From an uncultured Bacteroidia bacterium (GTDB lineage: Bacteria; Bacteroidota; Bacteroidia; Bacteroidales; F082), in contig CADADR010000001.1 in NCBI GenBank assembly GCA_902786745.1, positions 124,001 to 188,000 of the forward strand: a DNA stretch of 64,000 bases, written 5' to 3'. A program made the translations under genes and the position numbers. Positions 25,277 to 34,112 of the stretch are shown piece after piece. Each line of letters begins with the position of its first letter. The stretch's first letter is position 1. The notes below the pieces were generated by a model. It did no database searches and was not told the origin of the DNA. It saw only the letters and a list, made by a program, of their open reading frames with translations.

Positions 25277-25708
25277 ATGATTGACGATTTTTTCGATAAG
25301 GAATACTGGGTAGTGGATTTTCTCCCCAAACAAGTGCCGGAGAACGGTGGCGGAAGGTTCTTCTCCGTGGAGCAGTATTACTTAGAACCCTCGCGCTATG
25401 CTGTTTTGCGTGAGCAGTTTTCCGATATCATACTAAAATTGTACTGCTACTACGATTTGCGTCTGTTCATTGGCGACGACACCGAAGGCCTCTTCAACCC
25501 TGAACCAGAGAAGCTTGCCGACCTTGTCAAAGGCAATCACGATAATTTATGCATCCTCATCGGAGCATCAGATGCTCTCATCACTTTGAGTCGCGATGAC
25601 ACTTGTATGACCGTTTACGCGCCTTCCGAAGACTTATTGGAACTGATACGGGCACTCGCTGGGGCAGTGGGGTTGTTTGTTTGGAAGGCAAAAGAAGAAG
25701 AATTATAA
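25277..25708 (+). CDS. Hypothetical small cytosolic protein
   Basis: The protein has 143 residues and has no signal peptide or membrane segment. It is acidic, with aromatic strands (EYWVVDFLPKQV, FFSVEQYYLEPSRYAVLREQF) and a helix-rich C-terminus. No family was recognised; the size and acidity are like those of immunity-type or SMI1-like small proteins, but no toxin is near. It begins 22 bases after rhaB. Confidence 0.65.
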   Translation: MIDDFFDKEYWVVDFLPKQVPENGGGRFFSVEQYYLEPSRYAVLREQFSDIILKLYCYYDLRLFIGDDTEGLFNPEPEKLADLVKGNHDNLCILIGASDALITLSRDDTCMTVYAPSEDLLELIRALAGAVGLFVWKAKEEEL

Positions 25709-25781
25709 CAATTCCAACCGGTTTGGCCGGATTTGCCATACAATAGAACTAAGAAAAAGAAAACCTAAACAATAAAGTACT

Positions 25782-26003
25782 ATGGAATTAACTAACTACT
25801 TATCCAACGACGGAATGTCGATTGCTTTGGGCATATTTGTGGTGATCGCCCTTGCCTATTTCCTCTTTATCCCCACCTGTGTGGCATTAGTGGCAAAAAA
25901 GAAAGGTAGACACGGATTGGTTTGGTTTTTACTCTCCATCTTCATCAATCCTATCGTGGCCCTATTGCTGCTTATCGCCTTGGGGGACAAGGAAAACAAG
26001 TAG
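25782..26003 (+). CDS. Small two-helix membrane protein
   Basis: The protein has 73 residues. Two hydrophobic segments (about 11-37 and 48-65) are separated by KKKGRHG; the C-terminus is charged (GDKENK). Homologues of this short form occur as unnamed proteins in Bacteroidota. The function is unknown. Confidence 0.6.
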   Translation: MELTNYLSNDGMSIALGIFVVIALAYFLFIPTCVALVAKKKGRHGLVWFLLSIFINPIVALLLLIALGDKENK

Positions 26004-26028
26004 ACTCTTAAGATCAAATAGAACGTCC

Positions 26029-28761
26029 ATGAAACGCTTTCTTTACCTATTGGCATTAATAGGTCTCATTTCCTGTAATGGTTCACTCGATGTCACCATT
26101 ACCAACCCTAATGTGGAGCAACAATTTCACGAGCAGGCTTTGGCCACGGCACAGCCGCGTTTCAGCTGGAACTATGAAACCACGGAAAACGAGGTGGTCC
26201 AACAAAACTACCACATCATCGTGGCCTCAACCGCCGAAAACGCTCAAAACGGCGTCGGCGACTTGTGGGATTCAGGCGTGGTGTCCTCCAACCAGATGCT
26301 TTACATCCCATACGCGGGCAAGGAACTTCACAGCCGCGACAAAGCCTATTGGAAAGTCATCACGACCGTAGCCTCCAAGGGCAAAAAAGCCAAAGTGGAA
26401 AGCGAAGTCAAGTCGTTTGAAATCAGTTTGTTGAACCAAGACGATTGGCAAGCGAAATGGATTGGACACGAGTTTGAGGACGATGTGCTGGTGGGCAAAA
26501 CCCGTTTGGCAGCGCGTTATCTTCGCAAGGATTTTGTCCTCAAAAATGAGGTCAGCGAGGCGAGGCTCTATGTCAGCGGCATGGGCGTTTATAGCGCCTA
26601 CCTCAATGGACGGGAAATCGCTCCCGAGGAACTGCTGAAACCTACGCTTTCATGGTACTCGAAACGCGTGTATTTCAACTCCTACGACGTGACCAAGATG
26701 CTCCAGCAAGGCGACAACGCCGTAGGCATCATCCTTGAAGGCGGACGCTACACGTCCCTTCGCTACAACGCCGCCAACCCCAACTGGGACGGCACTGATC
26801 ATGTGTTTGGCTTCGGCACACCACGACTGCTTCTCCAACTCGAAGTGACGTATAAAGACGGCCAAAAGGAGACCATCGTCAGCGATGAGACCTGGAAGAT
26901 CACCAACCGTGGCCCCATCCGAACCGCCAACGAATGGGATGGCGAGACCTACGACGGAAACTTTGACCTCGGCGAGTGGAACAAAGTTGGTTACGACGAC
27001 AATGCTTGGCTCCCAGCCGAACTCGTAGAGGTTCCGGAAGGCCAACTCAGTCCTCAGCCCAATCCCAACATCACCGTGATGGAGAAACTAAAACCTGTCA
27101 GCCTGTTCCAAAAAGGTAACAAATGGTACCTCGACATGGGTCAAAACATGGTTGGCTTCATCGATATAAAGGCCCGCGGACAACAACCCGGCGACACTAT
27201 CACCCTACGCTTCGCCGAACTTCTCTCCCCCGATAGCCTTCTCTATACCGCCAACCTACGCAGCGCGGAATGTACGGATCGATACATCGTCACTAATAAC
27301 TCTCAACTTTCAACTGACTCTCAACCCTCAACTCTAAACTCTAAACTAGAATGGCATCCGTTGTTCGTCTACCACGGTTTCCGCTACGTGGAAATCTCTG
27401 GCCTGCGCGAAACACCAGTTTTAGACGACTTCGAGGGCTGGGTCATCTATGACAAGATGCCCGTGACAGGCTCGTTTGAGACCTCTAACGAGATCATCAA
27501 CGCAGTGTACCACAATGCCTTCTGGGGCATTCGCGGCAACTACCGCTCCATGCCCACCGACTGCCCACAGCGCGACGAGCGCCTGGGCTGGACGGGTGAC
27601 CGCACCACGGGCAACTATGGCGAGTCGTACATCTTCAACAACCACCAACTTTACGCCAAATGGCTCACCGATGGCGAAGACAGCCAATGGGACAACGGCT
27701 CGTTGGCCAATGTCATCCCGCCCTATTGGCGGGGCTACACCGACAACATGACCTGGCCAGGTGCCATGGTCACCGTGACGGACATGCTCTACACCCGCTT
27801 CGGCGACGTGGAACCCATCCGCCAACACTATGCGGCTTGGAAGAAATGGATGCTTCACATGAAGAACGACTACATGCGGGCTGGCCTCATGCCTCGCGAC
27901 ACCTACGGCGACTGGTGCATGCCGCCCGAGTCGCTCGAACTCATCCACTCCAACGACGCAACCCGCATCACCGATGCGACGGTCATCTCCACACCATTCT
28001 ACTGCTACCTCTGCGGCAAGATGGCCAAGTTTGCCGAGATTTTAGGCTTTGACGAAGATATGGCTTTCTTCCAGCAAGAAATCACCACTTCTACCATCGC
28101 CTTTAACGACAAATACTTCAACCGCGTGACGGGTGTCTACGCCAACAACACCGTCACAGCTAACATCCTGCCGTTGTGGTTTGGAATGGTGCCCAAAGGT
28201 TTGGAAGACAAGGTGATGAATAGCATCGTGGACAAGACCATGAACGAATGTGGCGGCCATGTGTCGACGGGCGTCATCGGCATCCAACAGCTGATGCGTT
28301 GCCTAACGGAATACGGCCACGGCGACCTTGCGCTCAAGATTGCCTCCAACGACACATACCCCAGCTGGGGCTATATGTATCGTAATGGCGCCACCACCAT
28401 CTGGGAGCTCTGGAACGGCAACACCGCCGACCCCGCCATGAACTCGGGCAACCATGTGATGCTGCTCGGCGACCTCATCCTCTGGGAATACGAATACCTC
28501 GGAGGCATCCGTGCCTTAGAGCCTGGCTACAGCAAAATCCAACTCAAGCCTTATCCCATTGAGGGACTGGACTTTGTGAACTGTGCTTACAACTCTGTTT
28601 CAGGTCGCATCAAAAGCCACTGGAAACGCGAAGGCAACCATTTTGAATGGGATATTGTCATCCCAGCCAACACCACGGCAGAGGTCTGTCTGCCTACGGC
28701 AAACGGTTATGAGGTGAAAACCTACGGCAGTGGGGAATACCACCTGTCGTCGGAACTATAA
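26029..28761 (+). CDS. Alpha-L-rhamnosidase, GH78, lipoprotein
   Basis: The protein has 910 residues. MKRFLYLLALIGLISCNG is a lipoprotein signal with Cys16. Domains follow the GH78 order: N-terminal fibronectin-like domain (QPRFSWNYE), a Bac_rhamnosid_N region (LYVSGMGVYSAYLNGREI), Bac_rhamnosid, the (alpha/alpha)6 catalytic domain with DCPQRDERLGWTGD (about 514-527) and TTIWELWNG, and a C-terminal sandwich. It should remove terminal alpha-rhamnose at the cell surface or in the periplasm. A repeat-encoded insert (NNSQLSTDSQPSTLNSKL, about 424-441) interrupts the loop before EWHPLFVYHGFRY. Confidence 0.94.
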   Translation: MKRFLYLLALIGLISCNGSLDVTITNPNVEQQFHEQALATAQPRFSWNYETTENEVVQQNYHIIVASTAENAQNGVGDLWDSGVVSSNQMLYIPYAGKELHSRDKAYWKVITTVASKGKKAKVESEVKSFEISLLNQDDWQAKWIGHEFEDDVLVGKTRLAARYLRKDFVLKNEVSEARLYVSGMGVYSAYLNGREIAPEELLKPTLSWYSKRVYFNSYDVTKMLQQGDNAVGIILEGGRYTSLRYNAANPNWDGTDHVFGFGTPRLLLQLEVTYKDGQKETIVSDETWKITNRGPIRTANEWDGETYDGNFDLGEWNKVGYDDNAWLPAELVEVPEGQLSPQPNPNITVMEKLKPVSLFQKGNKWYLDMGQNMVGFIDIKARGQQPGDTITLRFAELLSPDSLLYTANLRSAECTDRYIVTNNSQLSTDSQPSTLNSKLEWHPLFVYHGFRYVEISGLRETPVLDDFEGWVIYDKMPVTGSFETSNEIINAVYHNAFWGIRGNYRSMPTDCPQRDERLGWTGDRTTGNYGESYIFNNHQLYAKWLTDGEDSQWDNGSLANVIPPYWRGYTDNMTWPGAMVTVTDMLYTRFGDVEPIRQHYAAWKKWMLHMKNDYMRAGLMPRDTYGDWCMPPESLELIHSNDATRITDATVISTPFYCYLCGKMAKFAEILGFDEDMAFFQQEITTSTIAFNDKYFNRVTGVYANNTVTANILPLWFGMVPKGLEDKVMNSIVDKTMNECGGHVSTGVIGIQQLMRCLTEYGHGDLALKIASNDTYPSWGYMYRNGATTIWELWNGNTADPAMNSGNHVMLLGDLILWEYEYLGGIRALEPGYSKIQLKPYPIEGLDFVNCAYNSVSGRIKSHWKREGNHFEWDIVIPANTTAEVCLPTANGYEVKTYGSGEYHLSSEL
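27295..27350. repeat. In-frame hexamer-type repeat in the rhamnosidase gene
   Basis: ACTCTCAACT and ACTCTAAACT units are repeated about six times. The same units occur on the other strand inside cysQ (42550-42591). The stretch encodes a low-complexity S/T/N/L/Q segment not expected in GH78. Confidence 0.7.
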
Positions 28762-28766
28762 CAAAA

Positions 28767-29216
28767 TCACTCAGCGGGCTCTGTGGTTTGTGCAGTTTCT
28801 TCGGTGCCAAACCAAGCATTCAAGGTTTCGTCCACCTTGGCATTGATTTCGGGCGTAATCTTGTTCTGCACCTTCTTGACCACATACAGCACAGCCAGAC
28901 CTTCATCCAAAAGGCCTAAGATACGATGTGCCTTGAAGGGAATCAAACTGAAGGGCATGACGGTGTAAAGAATAGCGCCCACAATCAAGGCTTTCTCAAG
29001 CGTGGTGGTCTCGCCCATGGTCAGCACATAATAAAGCTGAAGCAAGGGCTTGGTAGCCACACGGCCTGCCTTTTTGGCATAAACGCCAATTTTGCCGAAG
29101 ACATCGGATGACTTGGCTTTCCAATCGACACCTTTCAGCTTTTCCAATTGTTTATTGATGTCTTTACCAGCAATGGCGTATGCCAGGATAGTGATGCAAA
29201 TGATGGTGATGATCAT
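28767..29216 (-). CDS. DUF1232 (YkvA-like) membrane protein
   Basis: The protein has 149 residues. An N-terminal hydrophobic segment (about 1-16) and a central one (ALIVGAILYTVMPFSLIPF, about 75-93) fit the DUF1232 motif, in which the hydrophobic core ends with P.(D/S).IP and is followed by a helix (LGLLDEGLAVLYVVKKV). A small inner-membrane protein of unknown function. Confidence 0.8.
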   Translation of the reverse strand: MIITIICITILAYAIAGKDINKQLEKLKGVDWKAKSSDVFGKIGVYAKKAGRVATKPLLQLYYVLTMGETTTLEKALIVGAILYTVMPFSLIPFKAHRILGLLDEGLAVLYVVKKVQNKITPEINAKVDETLNAWFGTEETAQTTEPAE

Positions 29217-29278
29217 ATCAATTCATTTTTAAGTTAGTGTCTTTTCGTGCCACAAATATTATTCCATTATTCATTATG

Positions 29279-29863
29279 TCATGACTTCACGCGACCAGGG
29301 TTCTCAGCAATGAACTTGCTCCAATCGGGACGACGGTGCGCCTTGGCTTTCTCGGTGGTGTGTTTGGTGTAGTTTACGTCCTTACCCTTCGAGATAGAAT
29401 GGCACACGGCGGCGGCCACGGCATCGGTGGCATCGAAAAACTCGGGGTCCTCGTCTGTTTTCAGGATGAAATGCACCATTTTGGCCACCTGTTCCTTCGA
29501 CGCGTTGCCATTACCCGTGATGGTCTGCTTGATGGTCTTGGGTGAGTACTCGAAGATAGGGATATCGCGATAGAGCGCAGCGGCCATGGCCACACCTTGG
29601 GCGCGACCCAACTTCAACATCGATTGCACGTTTTTCCCGAAAAACGGCGCTTCGATGGCCAGCTCATCGGGATGGTATTCGTTGATGATTTCCAAGACAC
29701 GCTCGAAGATCTTCTTCAGCTTGAGTGCCTGATTCGCCAACTTCTTCAAGTTGATGACCCCCATCGTGATAAGTTCCATTTTCTTACCCTGCTCACGGAT
29801 AACGCCGTAACCCATCACCATGGTGCCCGGGTCGATGCCTAATATGATTTTCTCTTGGTCCAT
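29279..29863 (-). CDS. ruvC: Holliday junction resolvase RuvC
   Basis: The protein has 194 residues. The catalytic acids are in place: Asp11 in LGIDPGT, Glu71 in LAIEAPFFGKN, and Asp144/Asp147 in FFDATDAVAAA. It cleaves Holliday junctions after RuvAB branch migration. It is followed by radA on the same strand but upstream of it in transcription, with an 11-base gap, so the pair forms a recombination-repair unit. Confidence 0.97.
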   Translation of the reverse strand: MDQEKIILGIDPGTMVMGYGVIREQGKKMELITMGVINLKKLANQALKLKKIFERVLEIINEYHPDELAIEAPFFGKNVQSMLKLGRAQGVAMAAALYRDIPIFEYSPKTIKQTITGNGNASKEQVAKMVHFILKTDEDPEFFDATDAVAAAVCHSISKGKDVNYTKHTTEKAKAHRRPDWSKFIAENPGRVKS

Positions 29864-29874
29864 TTTAATCTTAT

Positions 29875-31248
29875 TTATCCAAACAACTCCGCCCCCAACT
29901 CATAAACCGAAGCCACAGGCACAATCTGTATCTTAAACCGTTTGGTGTCCAAGCCTTTGGCGTTGTATTTCGAGACGAAAATCTTCTCAAAGCCTAATTT
30001 GTCGGCTTCAGCGATGCGAGCCTCAATGCGGGTGACAGCACGGATTTCTCCCGAAAGTCCCACTTCGGCGGCAAAGGCATAACGCGAAGGAATAGGAATA
30101 TCGGCATTTGAGGAAAGCACGGCGGCGATGACAGCCAAGTCAATGGCAGGGTCGTCCACGTGGAGACCACCGGCGATGTTTAAGAACACGTCTTTAATAG
30201 AAAGTCGAAATCCAGCACGCTTTTCCAACACAGCCAAGAGCATATTCATCCTTCGGATGTCAAAGCCCGTGGCAGAGCGTTGGGGCGTGCCGTAGGCTGC
30301 ACTGCTCACTAAGGCTTGCGTCTCGATGAGCATAGGTCTTTGCCCTTCCATGGTGGCGGCGATGGCGATGCCGCTCACTTCCTCATCGCGTTGCGAGAGC
30401 AGGATCTCGCTAGGGTTGGTCACCTCGCGGAGGCCCGATGCGTTCATCTCAAAGATGCCCAACTCGGAGGCCGACCCGAAGCGGTTCTTGATGGTACGCA
30501 GGATGCGGAAACCATAGTGGCGGTCGCCCTCGAACTGCAAAACGGTATCTACTATATGCTCCAAGATTTTCGGTCCAGCGATGCTGCCGTCCTTGGTGAT
30601 ATGTCCGATGAGGAACACCGGCACCTGATAGGCCTTGGCAATCTTGTTCATCTCGGCGGCTGTCTCACGGATTTGTGAGAGGCTGCCCGCCGTGGCATCC
30701 ACGTATGGGGATTCCAGCGTCTGTATGGAGTCGACAATCACGATGTCGGGCTGCACGTTCTTGAAGTGCTTCAGGATTTCTTGTGTGTTGGTCTCAGTAA
30801 GGATGAGGCAGTCGGTGTTGTGGATGCCGATACGCTCAGCGCGCATCTTGATTTGGGTCTGGCTCTCCTCGCCCGAGATGTACAGGATCTTTCTACCCGC
30901 CAGTTGCAAAGCTGTCTGCAAGAGTAAGGTCGACTTGCCGATGCCAGGCTCACCGCCTACGAGAGTCAAAGAACCAAGCACCAGACCGCCACCGAGCACC
31001 CGGTTGAGCTCCTCATAGGGCAAAATGATGCGTTGCTCCTTAGCGTTGCCGATCTCTTTGATGGGCGTAGGCAGGCCCTTGTCCATCTCCAGCCCGACAC
31101 TTTTCTTCACCGATTTGCTGTCCTTCCCCGTGACCACGGTCTCTTCCACGCAGGTGTTCCATGCGCCACAGGCAGGGCATTTACCGAACCATTTCGGCGA
31201 CTCATTGCCGCATTCCTTGCAGAAAAAAGTGGTTTTTTCTTTTGCCAT
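29875..31248 (-). CDS. radA: DNA repair protein RadA
   Basis: The protein has 457 residues, the usual RadA length. It has an N-terminal zinc finger (Cys10, Cys13, Cys24, Cys27), a RecA-like core with Walker A GEPGIGKST (99-107), the RadA signature KNRFG about residue 255, and a Lon-protease-like C-terminal domain. It promotes branch migration in recombination. A minus-strand promoter (TATTTTTG, 31269-31276) lies just before its ATG, divergent from the 31345 gene. Confidence 0.97.
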   Translation of the reverse strand: MAKEKTTFFCKECGNESPKWFGKCPACGAWNTCVEETVVTGKDSKSVKKSVGLEMDKGLPTPIKEIGNAKEQRIILPYEELNRVLGGGLVLGSLTLVGGEPGIGKSTLLLQTALQLAGRKILYISGEESQTQIKMRAERIGIHNTDCLILTETNTQEILKHFKNVQPDIVIVDSIQTLESPYVDATAGSLSQIRETAAEMNKIAKAYQVPVFLIGHITKDGSIAGPKILEHIVDTVLQFEGDRHYGFRILRTIKNRFGSASELGIFEMNASGLREVTNPSEILLSQRDEEVSGIAIAATMEGQRPMLIETQALVSSAAYGTPQRSATGFDIRRMNMLLAVLEKRAGFRLSIKDVFLNIAGGLHVDDPAIDLAVIAAVLSSNADIPIPSRYAFAAEVGLSGEIRAVTRIEARIAEADKLGFEKIFVSKYNAKGLDTKRFKIQIVPVASVYELGAELFG

Positions 31249-31268
31249 TGGTTTATCCGTTTATGCCG

Positions 31269-31325
31269 CAAAAATAAGAAAAACGACCCGTAAAAGAATA
31301 GAGTCTGAGATTTTTCCTATTTTTG
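31269..31325. promoter_or_regulatory. Divergent promoters of radA-ruvC and the 31345 gene
   Basis: The minus strand reads TATTTTTG at 31269-31276 and the plus strand reads TATTTTTG at 31318-31325, both followed by C. They drive radA and the secreted-protein gene. Confidence 0.5.
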
Positions 31326-31344
31326 CCCAAAATCAGGAGGTTGG

Positions 31345-32073
31345 ATGATCAAACGTATACTCACCATCATTGTGTTGCTCTTCTCCTTGCAGGCATTCAG
31401 CCAGCAGGGCGACGTGATGTTGTGCGAAGGCTTCTTCAACCCCTGGTTGGAGGAAGGCTGGGACGCCAAGGGCGACGACTGGGTGGTGTGGTACATCTCC
31501 AACACCTGCTTTGCCGGATGCAAGCCGCATGAGATGCAGATGTATCCCGACTTCAACTTCAACGGCACCACCCGCCTCGTGACTCCAATCGTGGATCTGG
31601 GGAAATACGATTTCATCAACTTCCAGTTCAACCACAGCCTCGAAGCCACACATGGTGAGATCAATGCCCAAATCGGCATCGGCATCTCGCAAAACGGTGA
31701 GGACTGGGAGAGCATCTGGGAAGACACCGTGACGGGCAGCATCGCACAAAGTCAGTACCTACTTACCTTCGACATGGAGGAATGGACCACTAAAGAGCCA
31801 CAGTTTTGTCTTTATTTCTCCGGCAACGGCGCCAATGTCAACAGCTGGTTTATCGACAATGTCATCATCTATGCCGCCAAGAAAAACAAATACGGCAATA
31901 TCGAAGACGTCGACGAGGGCGGCTTTGTGGCTTCACGTTCCCATATCCTCAGCCTGAAAGGTCCCAATGCGGGTTCCGTCACGAAATTCTCCACCCTGCG
32001 GAGGTCGCGTAACCGCTATGCCAGAGTGGTTGAAGGCCGACAAAAGAGGTGGTGGCAATTCTGGAAAAAATAA
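31345..32073 (+). CDS. Secreted protein with cleaved-adhesin/MAM-like domain
   Basis: The protein has 242 residues with signal peptide MIKRILTIIVLLFSLQAFSQ. The body (CEGFFNP...GWDAKGDDWVVWYISNTCFAG, TRLVTPIVDLGKYDFINFQFNHSLEA, WFIDNVIIY) follows the cleaved-adhesin/MAM-like beta-sandwich, as in the N-terminal part of the 57822 gene. It lacks a sorting domain; instead the C-terminus is basic and aromatic (RRSRNRYARVVEGRQKRWW). An unusual strong AGGAGG site (31335-31340) precedes the ATG. It is 3 bases before the CotH gene. Confidence 0.75.
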   Translation: MIKRILTIIVLLFSLQAFSQQGDVMLCEGFFNPWLEEGWDAKGDDWVVWYISNTCFAGCKPHEMQMYPDFNFNGTTRLVTPIVDLGKYDFINFQFNHSLEATHGEINAQIGIGISQNGEDWESIWEDTVTGSIAQSQYLLTFDMEEWTTKEPQFCLYFSGNGANVNSWFIDNVIIYAAKKNKYGNIEDVDEGGFVASRSHILSLKGPNAGSVTKFSTLRRSRNRYARVVEGRQKRWWQFWKK

Positions 32074-32076
32074 CAC

Positions 32077-34101
32077 ATGAAATTCAAGAAAACGACATCA
32101 GTCCTATTGCTGTTGCTTATGACCTTCACCGTCATGGCACAGAACTTCACAGATAGCAATCTGCCCATCGTGGTCATCGAGACCGACGGCGGCGTCAACA
32201 TCCCTGACGAGCCTAAAGTGCTGGGTACGATGAAGATCATTTGGCATCAGGACGGCTCACGCAACTACATGAGCGATATCGACAATCCCGAGTTGCTCAA
32301 CTACGACGGACGCATCGGCATCGAGCGGCGTGGCAGCTCATCGCAGACCATGCTCAACAAGAAGCCCTACGCTCTTGAAACCCGCGAAGATGATGACATT
32401 ACAAACAGAAATGTCAGCATTTTAGGCATGCCAGAAGAGAACGACTGGGTGCTCAACTCCTTGGCTTTCGACCAGACTGGGATGCGCGACGTGTTGGCAT
32501 ACGAACTCTCGAACCGGCTTGGACAATATGCCTCGCGAAGCGTGTATTGCGAGGTGGTCATCAACGGCGACTACAAGGGTCTTTACGCCTTCATGGAGAA
32601 AATCAAACCCGACAAGAACCGCGTCAACATCGAGGAGATGGATGAGACGTGCAACAACTATCCCGAGGTAACTGGAGGCTATATCACCAAAGCCGACAAG
32701 ACCACTGGCGGCGACCCCATAGCCTGGACGATGCAAGGCTATGGTGGCGGCTGGTGGGGCAACAGCACCGACTTCATCCATCATTATCCCAAGCCTGCCG
32801 ATATCACCAATGCGCAACACAACTATATCCACAGCGTGTTTACTAACCTCGCCGCAGTGGCCAACCAACACAATACGTCCATTACGTCGGGCATCCCATC
32901 CGTCATCGACATCCCTTCCTTCGTTGACTTTATGATGATTGCGGAATATACTTCGAACGTGGATGTCTATTCCTTAAGCACCTTCTTCCATAAAGACAGG
33001 TTAGGTAAGCTGCGCGCTGGCCCTGTCTGGGATTACAACCTGGCTTTCGGTTACGATGCCTTCGGCAACCGCAGCAGATACGACGTGTGGCAGTTCAACA
33101 ACCAAGACAACAACGGTCCAAAGTTTTGGAAAGACCTGTTCGACACCGACCTCTTCCGTTGCTATATGGCCAAGCGCTGGTTTGAGTTGACCGAGCCTGG
33201 ACAACCCTTAAACTATGATTTCGTCTGCAATCGCATCGACGATATCGACGCCTTGATTGCTGAAGCTATACCTCGCGACAACCAACGCTGGAACCAAATG
33301 CAACAGCACGCACAATATGTTAACGACATGAAGACGTGGCTCCAGCAGCGTATCAATTGGCTGAACCAACACATGGGTGCCTACGAGGGCTGCGCCGACG
33401 TCGACCTACCGCCTTTGGTGATCTCCAAAATCCATTATCATCCCATGGATTGGTGGAATATTGACGGCGACTTGTTTGAGTTCATCGAAATCACCAACAA
33501 CGGCGACGAGGAAGTGGACCTGACGGGCGTGTATTTCCGCGAGTTGGGTGTCACCTATATATTCCCCGAACACGCCCATATCGAAGGCCACCAAGCCGTC
33601 ATTTTATGCTCCGATTCACTGATGTTCACGGAGTTTTACAACACGACGCCTTTCGGGCAATACACGCGCAAACTCTCCAACAAGTCAGAGAACCTCGTGT
33701 TGGCCGACGCTTGGGGTAATGTTATCGATCAGGTGTGTTATTCCGACAGCCTGCCCTGGCCCATGGAAGCCGACGGCGAAGGACCATACCTCGAACTGAA
33801 AGACCTCGATTCCGACAATAGTTTGCCTGAAAACTGGACCACGGGCGACGACTTGACAGGCATAAAAGAACACGCTGGCTCTCCTTTGGTTTCGCTGTAT
33901 CCCAACCCAACCCATGGTGAAGTGCATATCATGAAGGTGGACGTCGCCAAGGTGCAGGTGTATAACGCCATGGGGCAATTGGTAAAGACCTTGGGTGAAG
34001 GCAACGACATCAATCTTTCAGGCCTCCCAGAAGGACTTTATTTCCTACTTGTCACCGACAAAAGTGGTGACAAAGTCGTAGCCAAAATAACCGTGAAATA
34101 A
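32077..34101 (+). CDS. CotH kinase-family protein with lamin-tail and T9SS domains
   Basis: The protein has 674 residues with signal peptide MKFKKTTSVLLLLLMTFTVMAQ. Residues about 60-420 are a CotH-type domain (GIERRGSSSQTM, EENDWVLNSLAFDQTGMRD, YCEVVINGDYKGLYAFMEKIK, and an LRAGPVWDYNLAFG stretch). Residues about 445-560 are a lamin-tail domain (LVISKIHYHP, FEFIEITNNGDEEVDL). Residues about 600-674 are a type-A sorting domain (SLYPNPTHGEVHI, GLYFLLV). It is exported by T9SS and anchored on the surface. Some CotH proteins are protein kinases; this activity is not shown here. Confidence 0.88.
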   Translation: MKFKKTTSVLLLLLMTFTVMAQNFTDSNLPIVVIETDGGVNIPDEPKVLGTMKIIWHQDGSRNYMSDIDNPELLNYDGRIGIERRGSSSQTMLNKKPYALETREDDDITNRNVSILGMPEENDWVLNSLAFDQTGMRDVLAYELSNRLGQYASRSVYCEVVINGDYKGLYAFMEKIKPDKNRVNIEEMDETCNNYPEVTGGYITKADKTTGGDPIAWTMQGYGGGWWGNSTDFIHHYPKPADITNAQHNYIHSVFTNLAAVANQHNTSITSGIPSVIDIPSFVDFMMIAEYTSNVDVYSLSTFFHKDRLGKLRAGPVWDYNLAFGYDAFGNRSRYDVWQFNNQDNNGPKFWKDLFDTDLFRCYMAKRWFELTEPGQPLNYDFVCNRIDDIDALIAEAIPRDNQRWNQMQQHAQYVNDMKTWLQQRINWLNQHMGAYEGCADVDLPPLVISKIHYHPMDWWNIDGDLFEFIEITNNGDEEVDLTGVYFRELGVTYIFPEHAHIEGHQAVILCSDSLMFTEFYNTTPFGQYTRKLSNKSENLVLADAWGNVIDQVCYSDSLPWPMEADGEGPYLELKDLDSDNSLPENWTTGDDLTGIKEHAGSPLVSLYPNPTHGEVHIMKVDVAKVQVYNAMGQLVKTLGEGNDINLSGLPEGLYFLLVTDKSGDKVVAKITVK

Positions 34102-34112
34102 CAAGGAAAGCT

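Noticed and set aside
27295-27350. Considered as a CRISPR-like or tandem-repeat array
   Set aside because: Units are 6-10 bases with no spacers; it is a short in-frame repeat, not an array.
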